A stretch of 62,417 bases of DNA from Chloroflexota bacterium (lineage in GTDB: Bacteria > Chloroflexota > UBA11872): positions 1 through 62,417 of the forward strand of contig JAPPLN010000014.1 of assembly GCA_028874175.1 (NCBI GenBank), given 5' to 3'. Below the pieces are notes generated by a model. The model worked only from the letters and a program-made list of their open reading frames with translations, ran no database searches and was not told the DNA's origin. Made by a program: the position numbers and the translations under genes. Below are positions 34,814 through 43,719 of the stretch, in pieces (the first letter of the stretch is position 1; each line of letters opens with the position of its first letter).

Positions 34814-36441
34814 TCAGGTCATGCGTTGGTAGGCGCCGTAGTCGATGGGCGCCTCGATAACGAGCGGCTCCGCGGCCCTGAGGCCGTCACATACCACTGT
34901 AGCGGCGCCGTCCGGGGAATCAACACGCTCAGCTGCGAGGCCGAAACTTCGGGCCAGCGCGACGAAGTCGGGCGGAGCGAAGTCATTGGGCATTGGGTCG
35001 TGTTCGAGTTGTTCGGCCTTGAGGCGGATGAGGGCGAGCGACGCGTCGACGAGCACGAGGTAAACGAGGCCGGGCGGCCGCAGCCGGGCCAAAGTTCCCA
35101 GCTCGCCGGCGAACATGAGCGCGCCGCCGTCGCCGGTGACGGCCAGGACGGGTTGGTCAGGACGCGCCAGCTTGAACGAGATAGCACTGGGCAGCGCCCA
35201 GCCCATGCCGGATAGGCCGTTGGCCACGAGGTAGGTGTTGGGCGTGGGGCCTCCCAGTACTGGGCGAGGTAGAGCTTGTGCATGCCGACGTCTGATGCCA
35301 GAGCCGTGTCCGACGGGGCGGTCGAGCGGATGGTCTGGAATAGCGGGTCGACGGCGATGCCGTCGGATGGAGCGTCGGCTGGATGATCGGTACCGGCAGG
35401 TCCCGCCTGAAGGTCCGCGCGGGCTGCGTGGCGCGCTTTCGCGGCGCGCGTGGCGCCGTCCGCCCGGTGGTCAGGGCGACCGACCGCCGCCAGGCGCTCC
35501 AGGATGGCGGCCACGTCGCCGACGATTGGGGTGTGCGGCAGCGAGCCGTCTGGCGTGTCATGGGCGGTGAGGTTGACGCCGGCCGGGCCGTCCCAGGGCC
35601 AGACGAGGTCGACGCCGTCCATGCCAACACCAAGCACCAGGTCGGCCCCGCTAATGAGATCGAAGACACCGCGCGATCCGTACGAGGCCAGGGTGCCGGC
35701 GTGGAGCCGATGGCTGCCCGGAAACCAGCCGCGGGCCTTGACCTGGGTGATGACGGGAATGTCGGCCGCGCCGACCAGGCGGGCGAAGTGTTTGGCGATG
35801 GCTGGCGTGCGCGCTTCGAGGCCGAGGACGGCGACAGGGCGGCTGGCTCTGGCGAGGCGAGCCTCGACGTCGTGGAGCTCAGGTGGGATGGGCGGCGGGG
35901 TCGCCGCGCCGTTCCGGGATGGGACAGGCGTTGCGGAGACGGGGAGCGTGGCGGTGGAACTGGGAACGGCGAGATGGGCCGCGCCGGGCATGCCCTGGAT
36001 GGCAGCCGACCAGGCGGCCGGGACGACCGTGGCCAGGTTGTCCGGGCTGACACGGGCGGTGTATTTGACCGCGGGGGCCATTGCGCCGGGAATGTTGTAG
36101 ACCTGATGCCGCTGGCCGGCGGCTTCGTCGGGCGTGACGTCCGCCGTGATGCCGAGGACCGGCGAACGCTCGAGGGTGGCCTGGGCGAGACCGGCGAAGA
36201 GGTTGGCGGCGCCGGGTCCGAGGGTGCTGACGCAGACGCCGGGCCGGCCGGTGAGTTGGCCTTCGGTGTCGGCCATGTAGGCGGCGGCCGCCTCGTGGTG
36301 AGTCAGGATGAACTCGATGCCGTGGCGCTGGAGGGCGTCGAGCACCGGGAGCATCTCGCCGCCGGTGACGCCGTAGGCGCGACGGACGCCTTGCCGTGCC
36401 AGGAAGGCGGCTATGGCTTCGGCGACGGTTACGTCAGGCAC
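34814..36441 (-). pseudogene. Thiamine-diphosphate enzyme (acetolactate synthase-like), frameshifted
   Basis: The frame from ATG 36441 encodes a TPP enzyme N-terminal domain with the activating Glu50 (LTHHEAAAAYMADTEG) and a central domain. It leaves the family pattern after KLYLAQYWEAP. The pattern resumes one frame over as NTYLVANGLSGMGWALPSAI and runs to TGA 34814-34816 with the TPP motif VTGDGGALMFAGELG. The switch maps to the run of four G at 35246-35249; a fifth G would restore APTPNTYLVANG and about 542 residues. The metal-binding Asn of the TPP motif appears as VDAS, as in some decarboxylase-like relatives. The substrate is unknown. It may be a true mutation or a sequencing or assembly error in a G-run. 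Confidence 0.85.
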
Positions 36442-36744
36442 GGGCGGTGAGGCAAGTAACGGAGCATGTTCTGAGTGTAGGCGACAGGTGACCGAGGTGG
36501 ATTGAATTGGTCGTGACCCAACAGAGGGGAAAAGGTCCAGAACGGGGATTCGGGATTTCGTGGCCGCGTGTGTGTCGAGTCTCCGCGCAAGGCCCGAGGC
36601 TCAGGCTGCCTGGGATGACTTGTGGAGACGGGCGAAGCAGTGCGGACCCTTGCCTTGTTGGATGTCCTGGTCCGAAGGTTAGGTTTACTGGTCTTCGAGG
36701 CTACGGACTCGGCCGATGAAGACTCGGCGAGCTTTGGTGAGCTG

Positions 36745-36969
36745 TCAGGTCCACAACCGATCGACGGCGACTGCGATTGCAACGGCTAGGCCAGTCGCGC
36801 TCAGCATTAGGCCAAGCATCCACTTGATGAGGCGCGCCTCCAGGGCGTGGAGGTCGGCTCGCAAGTCGGCCAGGTCCGCTTTGGTCGCGTAGTGCTGGAG
36901 CGTGCGATCAAGCTCGTCGCGCAAGTCGTTGCGGGTAAGCGGGGCGGCGTCGGCAGGCATGAAGATCAA
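36745..36969 (-). CDS. Small coiled-coil membrane protein (one repeat)
   Basis: A 74-residue protein in two parts: a charged coiled-coil segment (residues about 13-48) and one transmembrane segment at about 50-69. It shares the opening DAAPLTRxDLRDEL and the unit HYATKADLADLR with the larger neighbour at 37180-37620, of which it is a paralog with a single repeat. The general design, a heptad stalk ending in a C-terminal membrane anchor, resembles DUF1640/CCDC90-type proteins. The function is unknown. The upstream 303-base gap 36442-36744 shows no gene. An alternative start is ATG 36960. Confidence 0.6.
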   Translation of the reverse strand: MIFMPADAAPLTRNDLRDELDRTLQHYATKADLADLRADLHALEARLIKWMLGLMLSATGLAVAIAVAVDRLWT

Positions 36970-37179
36970 TCCTTATCCCGCCCAGCTTCCAACTTGCCAC
37001 TTCGATAGTTGCACTTCGTTTCGCGATTCGCAATTGCTAGAAGACCAAAGCCCTTGGGCGGACCTGACCCGACCGCGTTCACGCGGTCCCAATCGCTTCA
37101 GCCGTGGGGCGACTGGGGCGCAGGTTCGCCAGGGCGTCGTGGACTTGGATGGCGTTGCTACGCCCTCAGCGCCAGGCGT

Positions 37180-37620
37180 CTAGCTGAAGAAGCGGACGAT
37201 GAGGCCGGTGACGGCGGATGCGGCGGTGACCGAACCGAGGACGGCAATCACCATCCAGCGGGTCAGGCTGTGCAGATCGGCCTTGAACTCGGCACGCGTC
37301 GCCTGGAGGTCGGCTCGCATGTCAGCGACGTCAGCCTTGGTCGCGTAGTGGGCCAACGTGCGATTCAATTCGATGCGCAGTTCGTCACGCAATTCAGCCA
37401 GATCGGCCTTGGTTGCGTAGTGCGCCATGGCACGACGCATTTCGTCGCGCAAGTCGGCCAGATCGGCCTTGGTCGAATAGTGCGTCAGCGCGCGCTGTAG
37501 TTCGTCGCGCAGGTCGTCTCGGGTGAGCGGGGCGGCGTCGGTAGCCAAGGTTAGTGATTTCCAGCCGCCCATGTACCAGATCAATAGGTCCATGCTTGCA
37601 CCTGGAAACGAGGTTCGCAA
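37180..37620 (-). CDS. Small coiled-coil membrane protein (three repeats)
   Basis: Up to 146 residues from ATG 37620. A TTG at 37548 would start directly before ATDAAPLTRDDLRDE, matching the paralog, and may be the true start. Three copies of an H-Y-(S/A)-T-K-A-D unit start near residues 47, 67 and 91 (HYSTKADLADLRDE, HYATKADLAELRDE, HYATKADVADMRAD), spaced 20 and 24 residues. A C-terminal transmembrane segment lies at about 122-143. The heptads predict an oligomeric stalk on the membrane. The paralog at 36745-36969 has one unit. Function is unknown. The 36970-37179 spacer holds no gene. Confidence 0.6.
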   Translation of the reverse strand: MRTSFPGASMDLLIWYMGGWKSLTLATDAAPLTRDDLRDELQRALTHYSTKADLADLRDEMRRAMAHYATKADLAELRDELRIELNRTLAHYATKADVADMRADLQATRAEFKADLHSLTRWMVIAVLGSVTAASAVTGLIVRFFS

Positions 37621-37785
37621 CGGGAACGACCGCGGTGCGGCGGTGCGCTTGCGGCGAACGATTCGTGAGTCGCCGCGGGCGGTCTGAAGCCGGCGCCCGA
37701 CCCATGCGAGCGGCGAGGGTGGGGTGTGGGCTGTTTTTATACTGGGCGGCCGTCCCCGAGGGTGTTTGTGGGTTTGGTGCGCCTT

Positions 37786-38478
37786 ATGCCAGCGCCGGTC
37801 ATCACGATCGATGGTCCCGTGGGGTCAGGGAAGAGCACGGTTGGTCAGTTGCTGGCCGAGCGGCGCGGTTACCTGTGCGTGGATAGCGGTCTCTTCTACC
37901 GGGCGGCGGCACTGGCCGCGCAGCGGGCCGGGGCGGATCCCAGCGACGCAGGCGAGGTGGTACCCGCGATTGCGAACCTGGAGTTGGAGTTTCGACCAGA
38001 AACCGAAGGGGCATACCGCACGCGGGTTCTGTCCGGCGGCGAGGACGTGACTGAGGGTGTGTACAGCGTGGACGTGGAAGCGATTGTCTCGGACGTATCC
38101 CGGCTGCCGGAGGTGCGGGCGCACCTGCTGGGGGAGCAGCGGCGGGTGATTGGGCAGGGCGGCGTGGTGGCGCTGGGGCGCGACATCGGCACGGTGGTGT
38201 GGCCGGAGGCCGAATTGAAGGTATACCTGGACGCCCCGCTTGAAACTCGTGCGCTGCGGAAGTGGCAGCAGCGGCGGACGGACGGGGAGTGCATTGCGTT
38301 CGCGAGGGTGCGCGACCTGCTGGAGACTCGGGATCGGATTGACAGCACGCGCGCCGACGCGCCGTTGGCCGCTGCCGTCGACGCTGTGCGGATCGACTCC
38401 GACGACAGCAGTCCGGAGGAAACTGTCGCGCAGATTGAGGTGCTCCTGCGGGACCGTGGACTGAACCATGGGTGCTGA
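37786..38478 (+). CDS. cmk: Cytidylate kinase
   Basis: Phosphorylates CMP and dCMP. The product has 230 residues from ATG 37786, starting MPAPVITIDGPVGSGKSTVG with the P-loop GPVGSGKS. 'LCVDSGLFYRAAAL' is the family's substrate segment (usually YLDTGAMYRA; Ser and Leu-Phe variants here). 'VVALGRDIGTVVWPEAELKV' matches the conserved GRDIGTVVxPxAxxK. The lid region 'RALRKWQQRR' supplies arginines. A longer frame to 37726 lacks support. It is the first gene of a plus-strand run with plsC-like, der, plsY and recX, and its end overlaps the next gene by 11 bases. Confidence 0.94.
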   Translation: MPAPVITIDGPVGSGKSTVGQLLAERRGYLCVDSGLFYRAAALAAQRAGADPSDAGEVVPAIANLELEFRPETEGAYRTRVLSGGEDVTEGVYSVDVEAIVSDVSRLPEVRAHLLGEQRRVIGQGGVVALGRDIGTVVWPEAELKVYLDAPLETRALRKWQQRRTDGECIAFARVRDLLETRDRIDSTRADAPLAAAVDAVRIDSDDSSPEETVAQIEVLLRDRGLNHGC

Positions 38479-39151
38479 AAGGCGCCGTGACTCCAGCTGG
38501 GAGCCGCCGTGGATTATTGCGACGATCTACGCCTTCTGGCAGTTGCTGGGACGATTCGTGGTATTTCCGTTCCTGTTTCGAGTGAGCGTGGCGGGCGTGG
38601 AACGGGTTCCCGAGGAGGGCTCCATCATCGTCGCGTCGAACCACTTCACGCAATTCGACCCGATCCTGACGGGCTCGTACGTGCGGCGGTACCTGACGTT
38701 CATGGCGAAGCGTGAGGTGGTGGAGTCGCGGACGGTTGGGTGGCTCTGCCGCGCCTGGGGCGTGCTGCCGGTAAGTCGGGACGGGATGGACCTGCCGGCG
38801 GTGCGGCAGATGCTGCGCATCCTGCGAAGTGGCCAGGCGATGATGATGTATCCAGAGGGCACGCGCAGCCGGGACGGGAAGTTGCGCGAGCCGCAACCGG
38901 GGGCGGCCTACGCGGCAATGAAGCTGGGCACACCAGTGATTCCGGTGTCGATCTGGGGCACCGAAGCGTTCTCCTGGCGGCGGCGGCTCACGAAGGGCCG
39001 AATGCCGGTGAATCTCAGGGTTGGCGAACCGCTGGACCTGGGACGCCGACCGGGACGAATCCCGGACGACGAGCTGCAGGCGGCCGGGGAGACGATTATG
39101 CGAGCGATCGCCGCGAATCTGCCGCCGAGCTATCGGGGCCCGTATGGCTAG
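38468..39151 (+). CDS. 1-acyl-sn-glycerol-3-phosphate acyltransferase family protein (PlsC-like)
   Basis: Acylates lysophosphatidic acid to phosphatidic acid at the membrane, 227 residues. The catalytic HX4D motif is NHFTQFDP, the glycerophosphate-binding motif is YPEGTRSRDGKL, and the later VIPVSIWGTE is typical. A hydrophobic segment near residues 15-38 anchors it. It pairs logically with plsY two genes downstream, which makes the substrate. It overlaps both neighbours (cmk by 11 bases, der by 8). The cmk-plsC-der order is common in many bacteria, where cmk and plsC genes flank rpsA or der. Confidence 0.92.
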   Translation: MGAERRRDSSWEPPWIIATIYAFWQLLGRFVVFPFLFRVSVAGVERVPEEGSIIVASNHFTQFDPILTGSYVRRYLTFMAKREVVESRTVGWLCRAWGVLPVSRDGMDLPAVRQMLRILRSGQAMMMYPEGTRSRDGKLREPQPGAAYAAMKLGTPVIPVSIWGTEAFSWRRRLTKGRMPVNLRVGEPLDLGRRPGRIPDDELQAAGETIMRAIAANLPPSYRGPYG

Positions 39152-40499
39152 GAACAGCCCCGGCAATTCGAGCGCAGCCGTACCGGTGGCGGGAGCCGCG
39201 GCGCTGGTTGCCATTGTGGGTCGTCCGAACGTTGGGAAGTCCACGCTGTTCAATCGCCTGATGGGCTCGCGGGTGGCGGTGGTGGCCGACGAACCGGGGA
39301 CGACGCGGGACCGGATTTATGGGGAGATCGAGTGGCGGGGGCGCGGTCTGGCGATCGTGGATACGGCAGGCATCGCCTGGCGCGATCCGGCGCCGGTGGC
39401 CGCACACGCGGAAGCGCAGGCGCGGCTGGCCGCGGCGGAGGCCGACCTGGCGCTGATCGTGACCGACGCGACCACGGGGCCGACCGAACTGGACCAGACG
39501 GTGGCGCGCGAGGTGCTGCGAGCTGGACGGCCGCACCTGCTGGTGGTGAACAAGGTGGACGCGCCGCAGCATCGGGATCGCGTACCGGAGTTCTACGCGC
39601 TGGGATTGGGCGATCCGATGGCCATTTCTGCCATGCACGGCACGGCGACGGGCGACCTGTTGGACGCCATCGCCGAGCGCCTGCCCGGTTCGGAGTACCG
39701 CGCGGTGGCCGACACGCGTCCGCGGATTGCGATTGTGGGACGGCCGAACGTTGGCAAGTCATCGTTGCTGAACGCGCTGCTGGGCGAGGCGCGGGCCCTG
39801 GTGCATGACGCGCCCGGCACGACGCGGGACAGCGTGGACACGCTGGTGGAGTGGGAAGGCAACGAGGTTTGGCTGGTGGACACGGCCGGCATCCGTCGTC
39901 GCGGTCACATTACGCGCGGCATCGAGCAACACAGCGTGCTGCGGGCCATGCGCTCGATGCAGCACGCCGACGTAGGGGTAGTGGTGATCGACGCGTTCGA
40001 AGGCCCGACCCAGCAGGATGCGCACGTTGCGGGTTTCGTGCTTGATGCCGGCAAGGGCGTGACGGTGGCGGCGAACAAGTGGGACCTTGTCAAGGGTAAG
40101 GAAGAGGTCGCACGCGTGGAGCACCAGTTGGCGCGTATTTTCCACTTCCTGCCTCAGAGTCCGTTGGCTCGAATCTCGGCGATGACGGGACGCAACCTGG
40201 ATCACGTGCTGCCGATGGCGCTGGAGATACACCGGATTCGGCAGCAGCGCATCCCGACCTCGCGCCTGAACGCGTTCCTGCGGGCCTGGGTGGGGCGGCG
40301 CGATCTGCCGTCGCGACGCGGTCGAGCGGCTCGATTCAAATACGCGACGCAAACCGGGACCGCGCCGCCGGAGTTTGCGCTGTTTTTCTCGAATCCCGAA
40401 CACGTGCATCGGAGCTACGTGCGTTACCTGGAAAACGGACTGCGGCAGGAGTTTGGGTTTGACGGGACGCCGATGCGCCTGAGTTTGCGGTCGTCCTGA
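39144..40499 (+). CDS. der: Ribosome biogenesis GTPase Der (EngA)
   Basis: An essential GTPase with two tandem G domains for 50S subunit assembly, 451 residues from ATG 39144. G domain 1: GRPNVGKST (P-loop), EPGTTRD (switch), DTAG, NKVD. G domain 2: GRPNVGKSS, APGTTRDSVD, DTAGIRRRGH, NKWD. The C-terminal KH-like domain follows ('RLNAFLRAWVGRRDLPSRRG', 'KYATQTGTAPPEFALFFSNP'). A frame extension to 39021 lies in the plsC-like gene and is not coding. All key residues are intact. Confidence 0.97.
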   Translation: MARNSPGNSSAAVPVAGAAALVAIVGRPNVGKSTLFNRLMGSRVAVVADEPGTTRDRIYGEIEWRGRGLAIVDTAGIAWRDPAPVAAHAEAQARLAAAEADLALIVTDATTGPTELDQTVAREVLRAGRPHLLVVNKVDAPQHRDRVPEFYALGLGDPMAISAMHGTATGDLLDAIAERLPGSEYRAVADTRPRIAIVGRPNVGKSSLLNALLGEARALVHDAPGTTRDSVDTLVEWEGNEVWLVDTAGIRRRGHITRGIEQHSVLRAMRSMQHADVGVVVIDAFEGPTQQDAHVAGFVLDAGKGVTVAANKWDLVKGKEEVARVEHQLARIFHFLPQSPLARISAMTGRNLDHVLPMALEIHRIRQQRIPTSRLNAFLRAWVGRRDLPSRRGRAARFKYATQTGTAPPEFALFFSNPEHVHRSYVRYLENGLRQEFGFDGTPMRLSLRSS

Positions 40500-40578
40500 G
40501 GTGCGCTGTTCTGGTTTGACAGCGGAGCGGGCCGGGCCGAAGCTGGCGGAATAATCGTCGGGTTGTGGGGCGCTCCCG

Positions 40579-41247
40579 GTGACTACGATCCAAGCCATAC
40601 AGGTCATCGGCCTCTTGGTCGGTGCGTACCTGTTGGGCGCGGTGCCGATGGGCTGGTTGGTGTGCCGCATCGGTTTCGGCATCAACATTCTCGAGCACGG
40701 CAGCCGGCGCTCCGGCGCAACCAACGTATACCGAACCGTCGGCCGAGGCGCGGCGGTAATTGTGTTTGTGGGCGACATGCTGAAGGGATTCGTGCCGACG
40801 CTGGTCGCTCGGCTGCTGGTTGGCGACCTGCAACTTGTCCCTGTCGTGGTGGCGGTGCTCACAGCCGTCGGTCATAACTGGTCGGTGTTCATTGGCCTGC
40901 GCGGCGGCCGCGGGGTGGCAACAAGTTCGGGGGCCGTAATCGCGCTGGCGCCGCTGGCGGCCCTGGTGGGCTTTCCGGTTGGCCTGGCCACTGTTGCGAT
41001 TGGACGCTACGTCTCGCTGGGCTCGCTGGTTGGCGCCCTGGGATTCCTGGTCGGCGCGATCGTGTTCTATGCGCTGGGCCTTGGCGTGACCGGTTTCCAC
41101 GTGACGCTGGTCGCGGTTTTCGTGGTGTTTCTGATTTCGCAGCATCTGGACAATCTGCAGCGCCTGTTCGCTGGAACGGAGCGCCGACTGGCGCCGTGGC
41201 CGGAACTGATTGGGAGCCGCGGCTCAAGCGACCAGGGCAGGGACTGA
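40579..41247 (+). CDS. plsY: Acyl-phosphate:glycerol-3-phosphate acyltransferase PlsY
   Basis: A 222-residue integral membrane enzyme making lysophosphatidic acid from acyl phosphate and glycerol 3-phosphate. The three PlsY loops are visible: loop 1 GAVPMGWLVCRIGFGINILEHGSRRSGATNVYRTVGRG-like (GSxNxGATN, here GSRRSGATN), loop 2 GHNWSVFIGLRGGRGVATS, and loop 3 containing a Ser/Gly-rich turn (YVSLGSLVG). About five hydrophobic segments occur. It starts at GTG 40579. It is 36-51 residues longer at the C-terminus than short forms. The 79-base gap after der may hold its own ribosome site but no strong promoter was seen. Confidence 0.94.
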   Translation: MTTIQAIQVIGLLVGAYLLGAVPMGWLVCRIGFGINILEHGSRRSGATNVYRTVGRGAAVIVFVGDMLKGFVPTLVARLLVGDLQLVPVVVAVLTAVGHNWSVFIGLRGGRGVATSSGAVIALAPLAALVGFPVGLATVAIGRYVSLGSLVGALGFLVGAIVFYALGLGVTGFHVTLVAVFVVFLISQHLDNLQRLFAGTERRLAPWPELIGSRGSSDQGRD

Positions 41248-41260
41248 GCCAGCACGTTTG

Positions 41261-41746
41261 ATGGGGGCCCGTCGCGGCCGGCGCGCCGACCCAATGGTTA
41301 TCGCCCTGCGGTTCCTGGCGTCTCGCTCCCGTTCCGAAGCTGAAGTGCGGCAGCGGTTGACGTCACGCGGCGTCGATGCCCACGACACGGAGCAAGTCCT
41401 GGCGCGGCTGCGGGAACTTGGCTACGTCGACGATGCCGACTTTGCGGCGGCAGTGATCCGGGCACGGACCGAGGGCCGGGCGCGCGGGCGGCGCCTGGTG
41501 GCGGAAGAATTGCGGGCAAAGGGCGTCGGTGAGGAGCTGGCCGAGGACGCCCTGAGCCATTGGTACCGGGACGAGGTTGTTGTGGCCCGGCCCTTGGCGG
41601 AGCGGCAGGCCGGTCGCCTCCACGGGTGCGGGTTTGGAGAGTTTCGACAGCGCCTGGGAGCGTTCCTAGTGCGGCGGGGATTCGAGCACGCGACCGCCGA
41701 GTCGTTGGTCACGGAGCTCTGGGAGACCTACGGGGCGCCCGACTGA
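41261..41746 (+). CDS. recX: Regulatory protein RecX
   Basis: RecX-family proteins bind RecA filaments and limit recombination. From ATG 41261 the product has 161 residues; ATG 41294 (MVIALRFLASRSRSEAEVRQ) is an equally good start, as family proteins begin close to this helix. It shows the repeated three-helix units: 'RSRSEAEVRQRLTSRGVD', 'LRELGYVDDADFAAAVIRAR', 'RGRRLVAEELRAKGVGEE', 'FRQRLGAFLVRRGFEHATAE'. recA itself is not in the window. The 3' end overlaps the converging nnr gene by 19 bases. Confidence 0.88.
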   Translation: MGARRGRRADPMVIALRFLASRSRSEAEVRQRLTSRGVDAHDTEQVLARLRELGYVDDADFAAAVIRARTEGRARGRRLVAEELRAKGVGEELAEDALSHWYRDEVVVARPLAERQAGRLHGCGFGEFRQRLGAFLVRRGFEHATAESLVTELWETYGAPD

Positions 41747-43335
41747 CGCCAGGGTGGGCAGCGGTGGCGGCGCCACGACCGCCGGCGAGGACGCGCTCGC
41801 CGCAGGTTGGCCGCCGCTGCGACAGCAGCGGCGACCTGTTCCATGGGCACGCCACGGTCGTCGCGACCGCCGGCGATGCGGGCCGCGCGGCTGTGGAGCC
41901 AGACGCCGAGGCGGGCGGCTTCCCTGGGTTTCAGACCCTGCGCCAATAGGGAGGCGATGGCGCCGGCGAGCACGTCGCCCGAGCCGGCGGCGGCGAGGGC
42001 GGGGTTGGGCCGGGCGAGGATCCATACCCTGTCGGCCGAGCAGACGAAGGTGGGGGAGCCTTTGGCCACGACGGTGGCCCGGGTTTGGGCGGCCACGTCC
42101 TGGGCCGCCGCGAGGCGTTGACGGCCTTCGGGCGGCGAAGGCAGGCGCAGGAGCCGCGCGAGTTCGCCGGGATGCGGGGTGAGGATGCACCGAGAGCCGA
42201 GTGATTTCAGGAGGTCGGCTCGGTCGGCTAAGGCATTGAGGCCGTCGGCGTCGATGACGGTGGGGGTATCAGGCAACGTGTCGAGTAGGCCGTAGACCAG
42301 CGTGTCGGCAGCGTCGCCGCGGCCCAGGCCAGGACCGAGCAGGAGGGCGGAGGGTCTGGCAAACGATGCCGCGACGTCGGCAGCGGTGGCCTCCACCTGG
42401 CCTGAAGGCGAGGCTGACAGCGGGACGAAGGTGGCGGCGGGCGCTTGGGCGGCGGTGACGGCGCACGCCGGTTCGACCGCCGCGAGGGTGACGAGACCGG
42501 CGCCGGCACGCAATGCCGCGACGGTGGCCAGCGCGGCGGCACCGCGGTAGCGCGATGAGCCGGCCACGATGGCTAACCGTCCGAAGGTGCCTTTATGGCC
42601 ATCCTTCGGACGTGTGGGCAGCAGACGGCGCACCGTACGGGCGTCGATGCGCGAGGTTCGAAGTGGCGGGTAGGTGTGGGCGGGAAGGCCGATGTCCAAC
42701 GCGATCTGCCGTCCGGCAAACTCAATGGCGGGGTGCAGCAGCGCACCGAGCTTGATCGGTCCGGTGGCCAGAGTGACGTGGGCCCGGAAGGACGAGGGGT
42801 CGGCAGCGCCCGAGTCTGCGTCGATGCCGCTGGGGATGTCGACAGCGAAGCGCGCCTGTCCGGTCACTTCAGGCAGGGCGGTCAGGATGTCGGCGATGGG
42901 ACCACGCAGCGGAGGGGTGCTGCCAATGCCGAGGAGTCCGTCCACCATGCAGGATGCTTGGTGAGCGTCTTGTGTCAGTGGGCGGGGATCGGCGTTCCAG
43001 ACGCGCCAGCGCACGCCGCGAGCGGCTGCGGCCGTAACGAGCGGGTCGTTGGGGCGCTGGCGGGACGCCCAGGCGGTGACGCGCGCGCCGGTGGAGGCGA
43101 GGCGGGCGGCGGCGATGAGGGCATCGCCGCCGTTGTCGCCGGGGCCTACCAGCACGACGATGGAGCGGGCGCCCAGGGCGCCCGTACGCCGGAGGATGGC
43201 GGCGGCGATGGCGTGGCCGGCGTTTTCCATGAGGTTGACGCCGGGGGGCGCCTGGGATTCGAGGGCGCGCATTTCAGCCGAGTCGACCACGCGGTCGAAC
43301 GCCGGACCGTGACCGGCGAGGCGCGCTCCCATCAC
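41728..43335 (-). CDS. nnr: Bifunctional NAD(P)HX epimerase / ADP- or ATP-dependent dehydratase
   Basis: Repairs hydrated NADH and NADPH, 535 residues. The N-terminal epimerase domain (about 1-220) shows 'LMENAGHAIAAAI', VLVGPGDNGGDALIAAR and DIPSGIDADSG. The C-terminal dehydratase domain (about 235-510) shows 'KGTFGRLAIVAGSSRYRGAA', LTPHPGELARLL and 'NPALAAAGSGDVLAGAIASL', the ribokinase-like ATP site. The last 25 residues are Arg/Trp-rich and extend past the usual end, overlapping recX. The start is GTG 43335 or ATG 43332, directly next to the acpS stop. It is the last gene of the minus-strand ruv-acpS run; the acpS-nnr neighbourhood is common in bacteria. Confidence 0.94.
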   Translation of the reverse strand: MMGARLAGHGPAFDRVVDSAEMRALESQAPPGVNLMENAGHAIAAAILRRTGALGARSIVVLVGPGDNGGDALIAAARLASTGARVTAWASRQRPNDPLVTAAAARGVRWRVWNADPRPLTQDAHQASCMVDGLLGIGSTPPLRGPIADILTALPEVTGQARFAVDIPSGIDADSGAADPSSFRAHVTLATGPIKLGALLHPAIEFAGRQIALDIGLPAHTYPPLRTSRIDARTVRRLLPTRPKDGHKGTFGRLAIVAGSSRYRGAAALATVAALRAGAGLVTLAAVEPACAVTAAQAPAATFVPLSASPSGQVEATAADVAASFARPSALLLGPGLGRGDAADTLVYGLLDTLPDTPTVIDADGLNALADRADLLKSLGSRCILTPHPGELARLLRLPSPPEGRQRLAAAQDVAAQTRATVVAKGSPTFVCSADRVWILARPNPALAAAGSGDVLAGAIASLLAQGLKPREAARLGVWLHSRAARIAGGRDDRGVPMEQVAAAVAAAANLRRARPRRRSWRRHRCPPWRQSGAP

Positions 43336-43691
43336 TACGGCTCGTCCGCCGTGGCGACGACGAAGGCGATGGCGAGTTCGCGGCTGTGGGTGAGGCTGAT
43401 TTCGAAGGAGGTGAGGCCGAGCTCCCGGGCGCGGGCCGCGGCGGCGCCGTGGAGGTGCACGGTGGGTTTGCCGCGGCGGTCGTTCAAAATCTCGAGTTCG
43501 CGCCAGAGGACGCCGCGCATGCCAGTGCCGAGGGCCTTTGAGATGGCTTCCTTGCCGGCGAACCTGGCGGCCAGTTCTTCGGCGCGACCGCGGCAGTGGC
43601 GCTGTTCGCGCTCCGTGTAGAGGCGGTGGATGAAGCGCTCGCCGAAGCGGTCGAGTGCGGCCTGGATGCGGACGATTTCGATGGCGTCCAC
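43335..43691 (-). CDS. acpS: Holo-[acyl-carrier-protein] synthase AcpS
   Basis: Transfers 4'-phosphopantetheine to acyl carrier protein. From GTG 43691 the product has 118 residues and opens with the family pattern (G)VDAIEIVRIQ, where Asp2 is the metal ligand. The second signature FAGKEAISKALGTG supplies the metal-binding Glu. 'FEISLTHSRELAIAFVVA' is the conserved C-terminal strand. The frame is open further upstream to 44042, but that is inside the FecR-like gene and lacks similarity. The stop abuts the nnr start. Confidence 0.93.
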   Translation of the reverse strand: MDAIEIVRIQAALDRFGERFIHRLYTEREQRHCRGRAEELAARFAGKEAISKALGTGMRGVLWRELEILNDRRGKPTVHLHGAAAARARELGLTSFEISLTHSRELAIAFVVATADEP

Positions 43692-43719
43692 GCCGGCGGT
43701 GAGGCGGCGGTTGGTGGGG

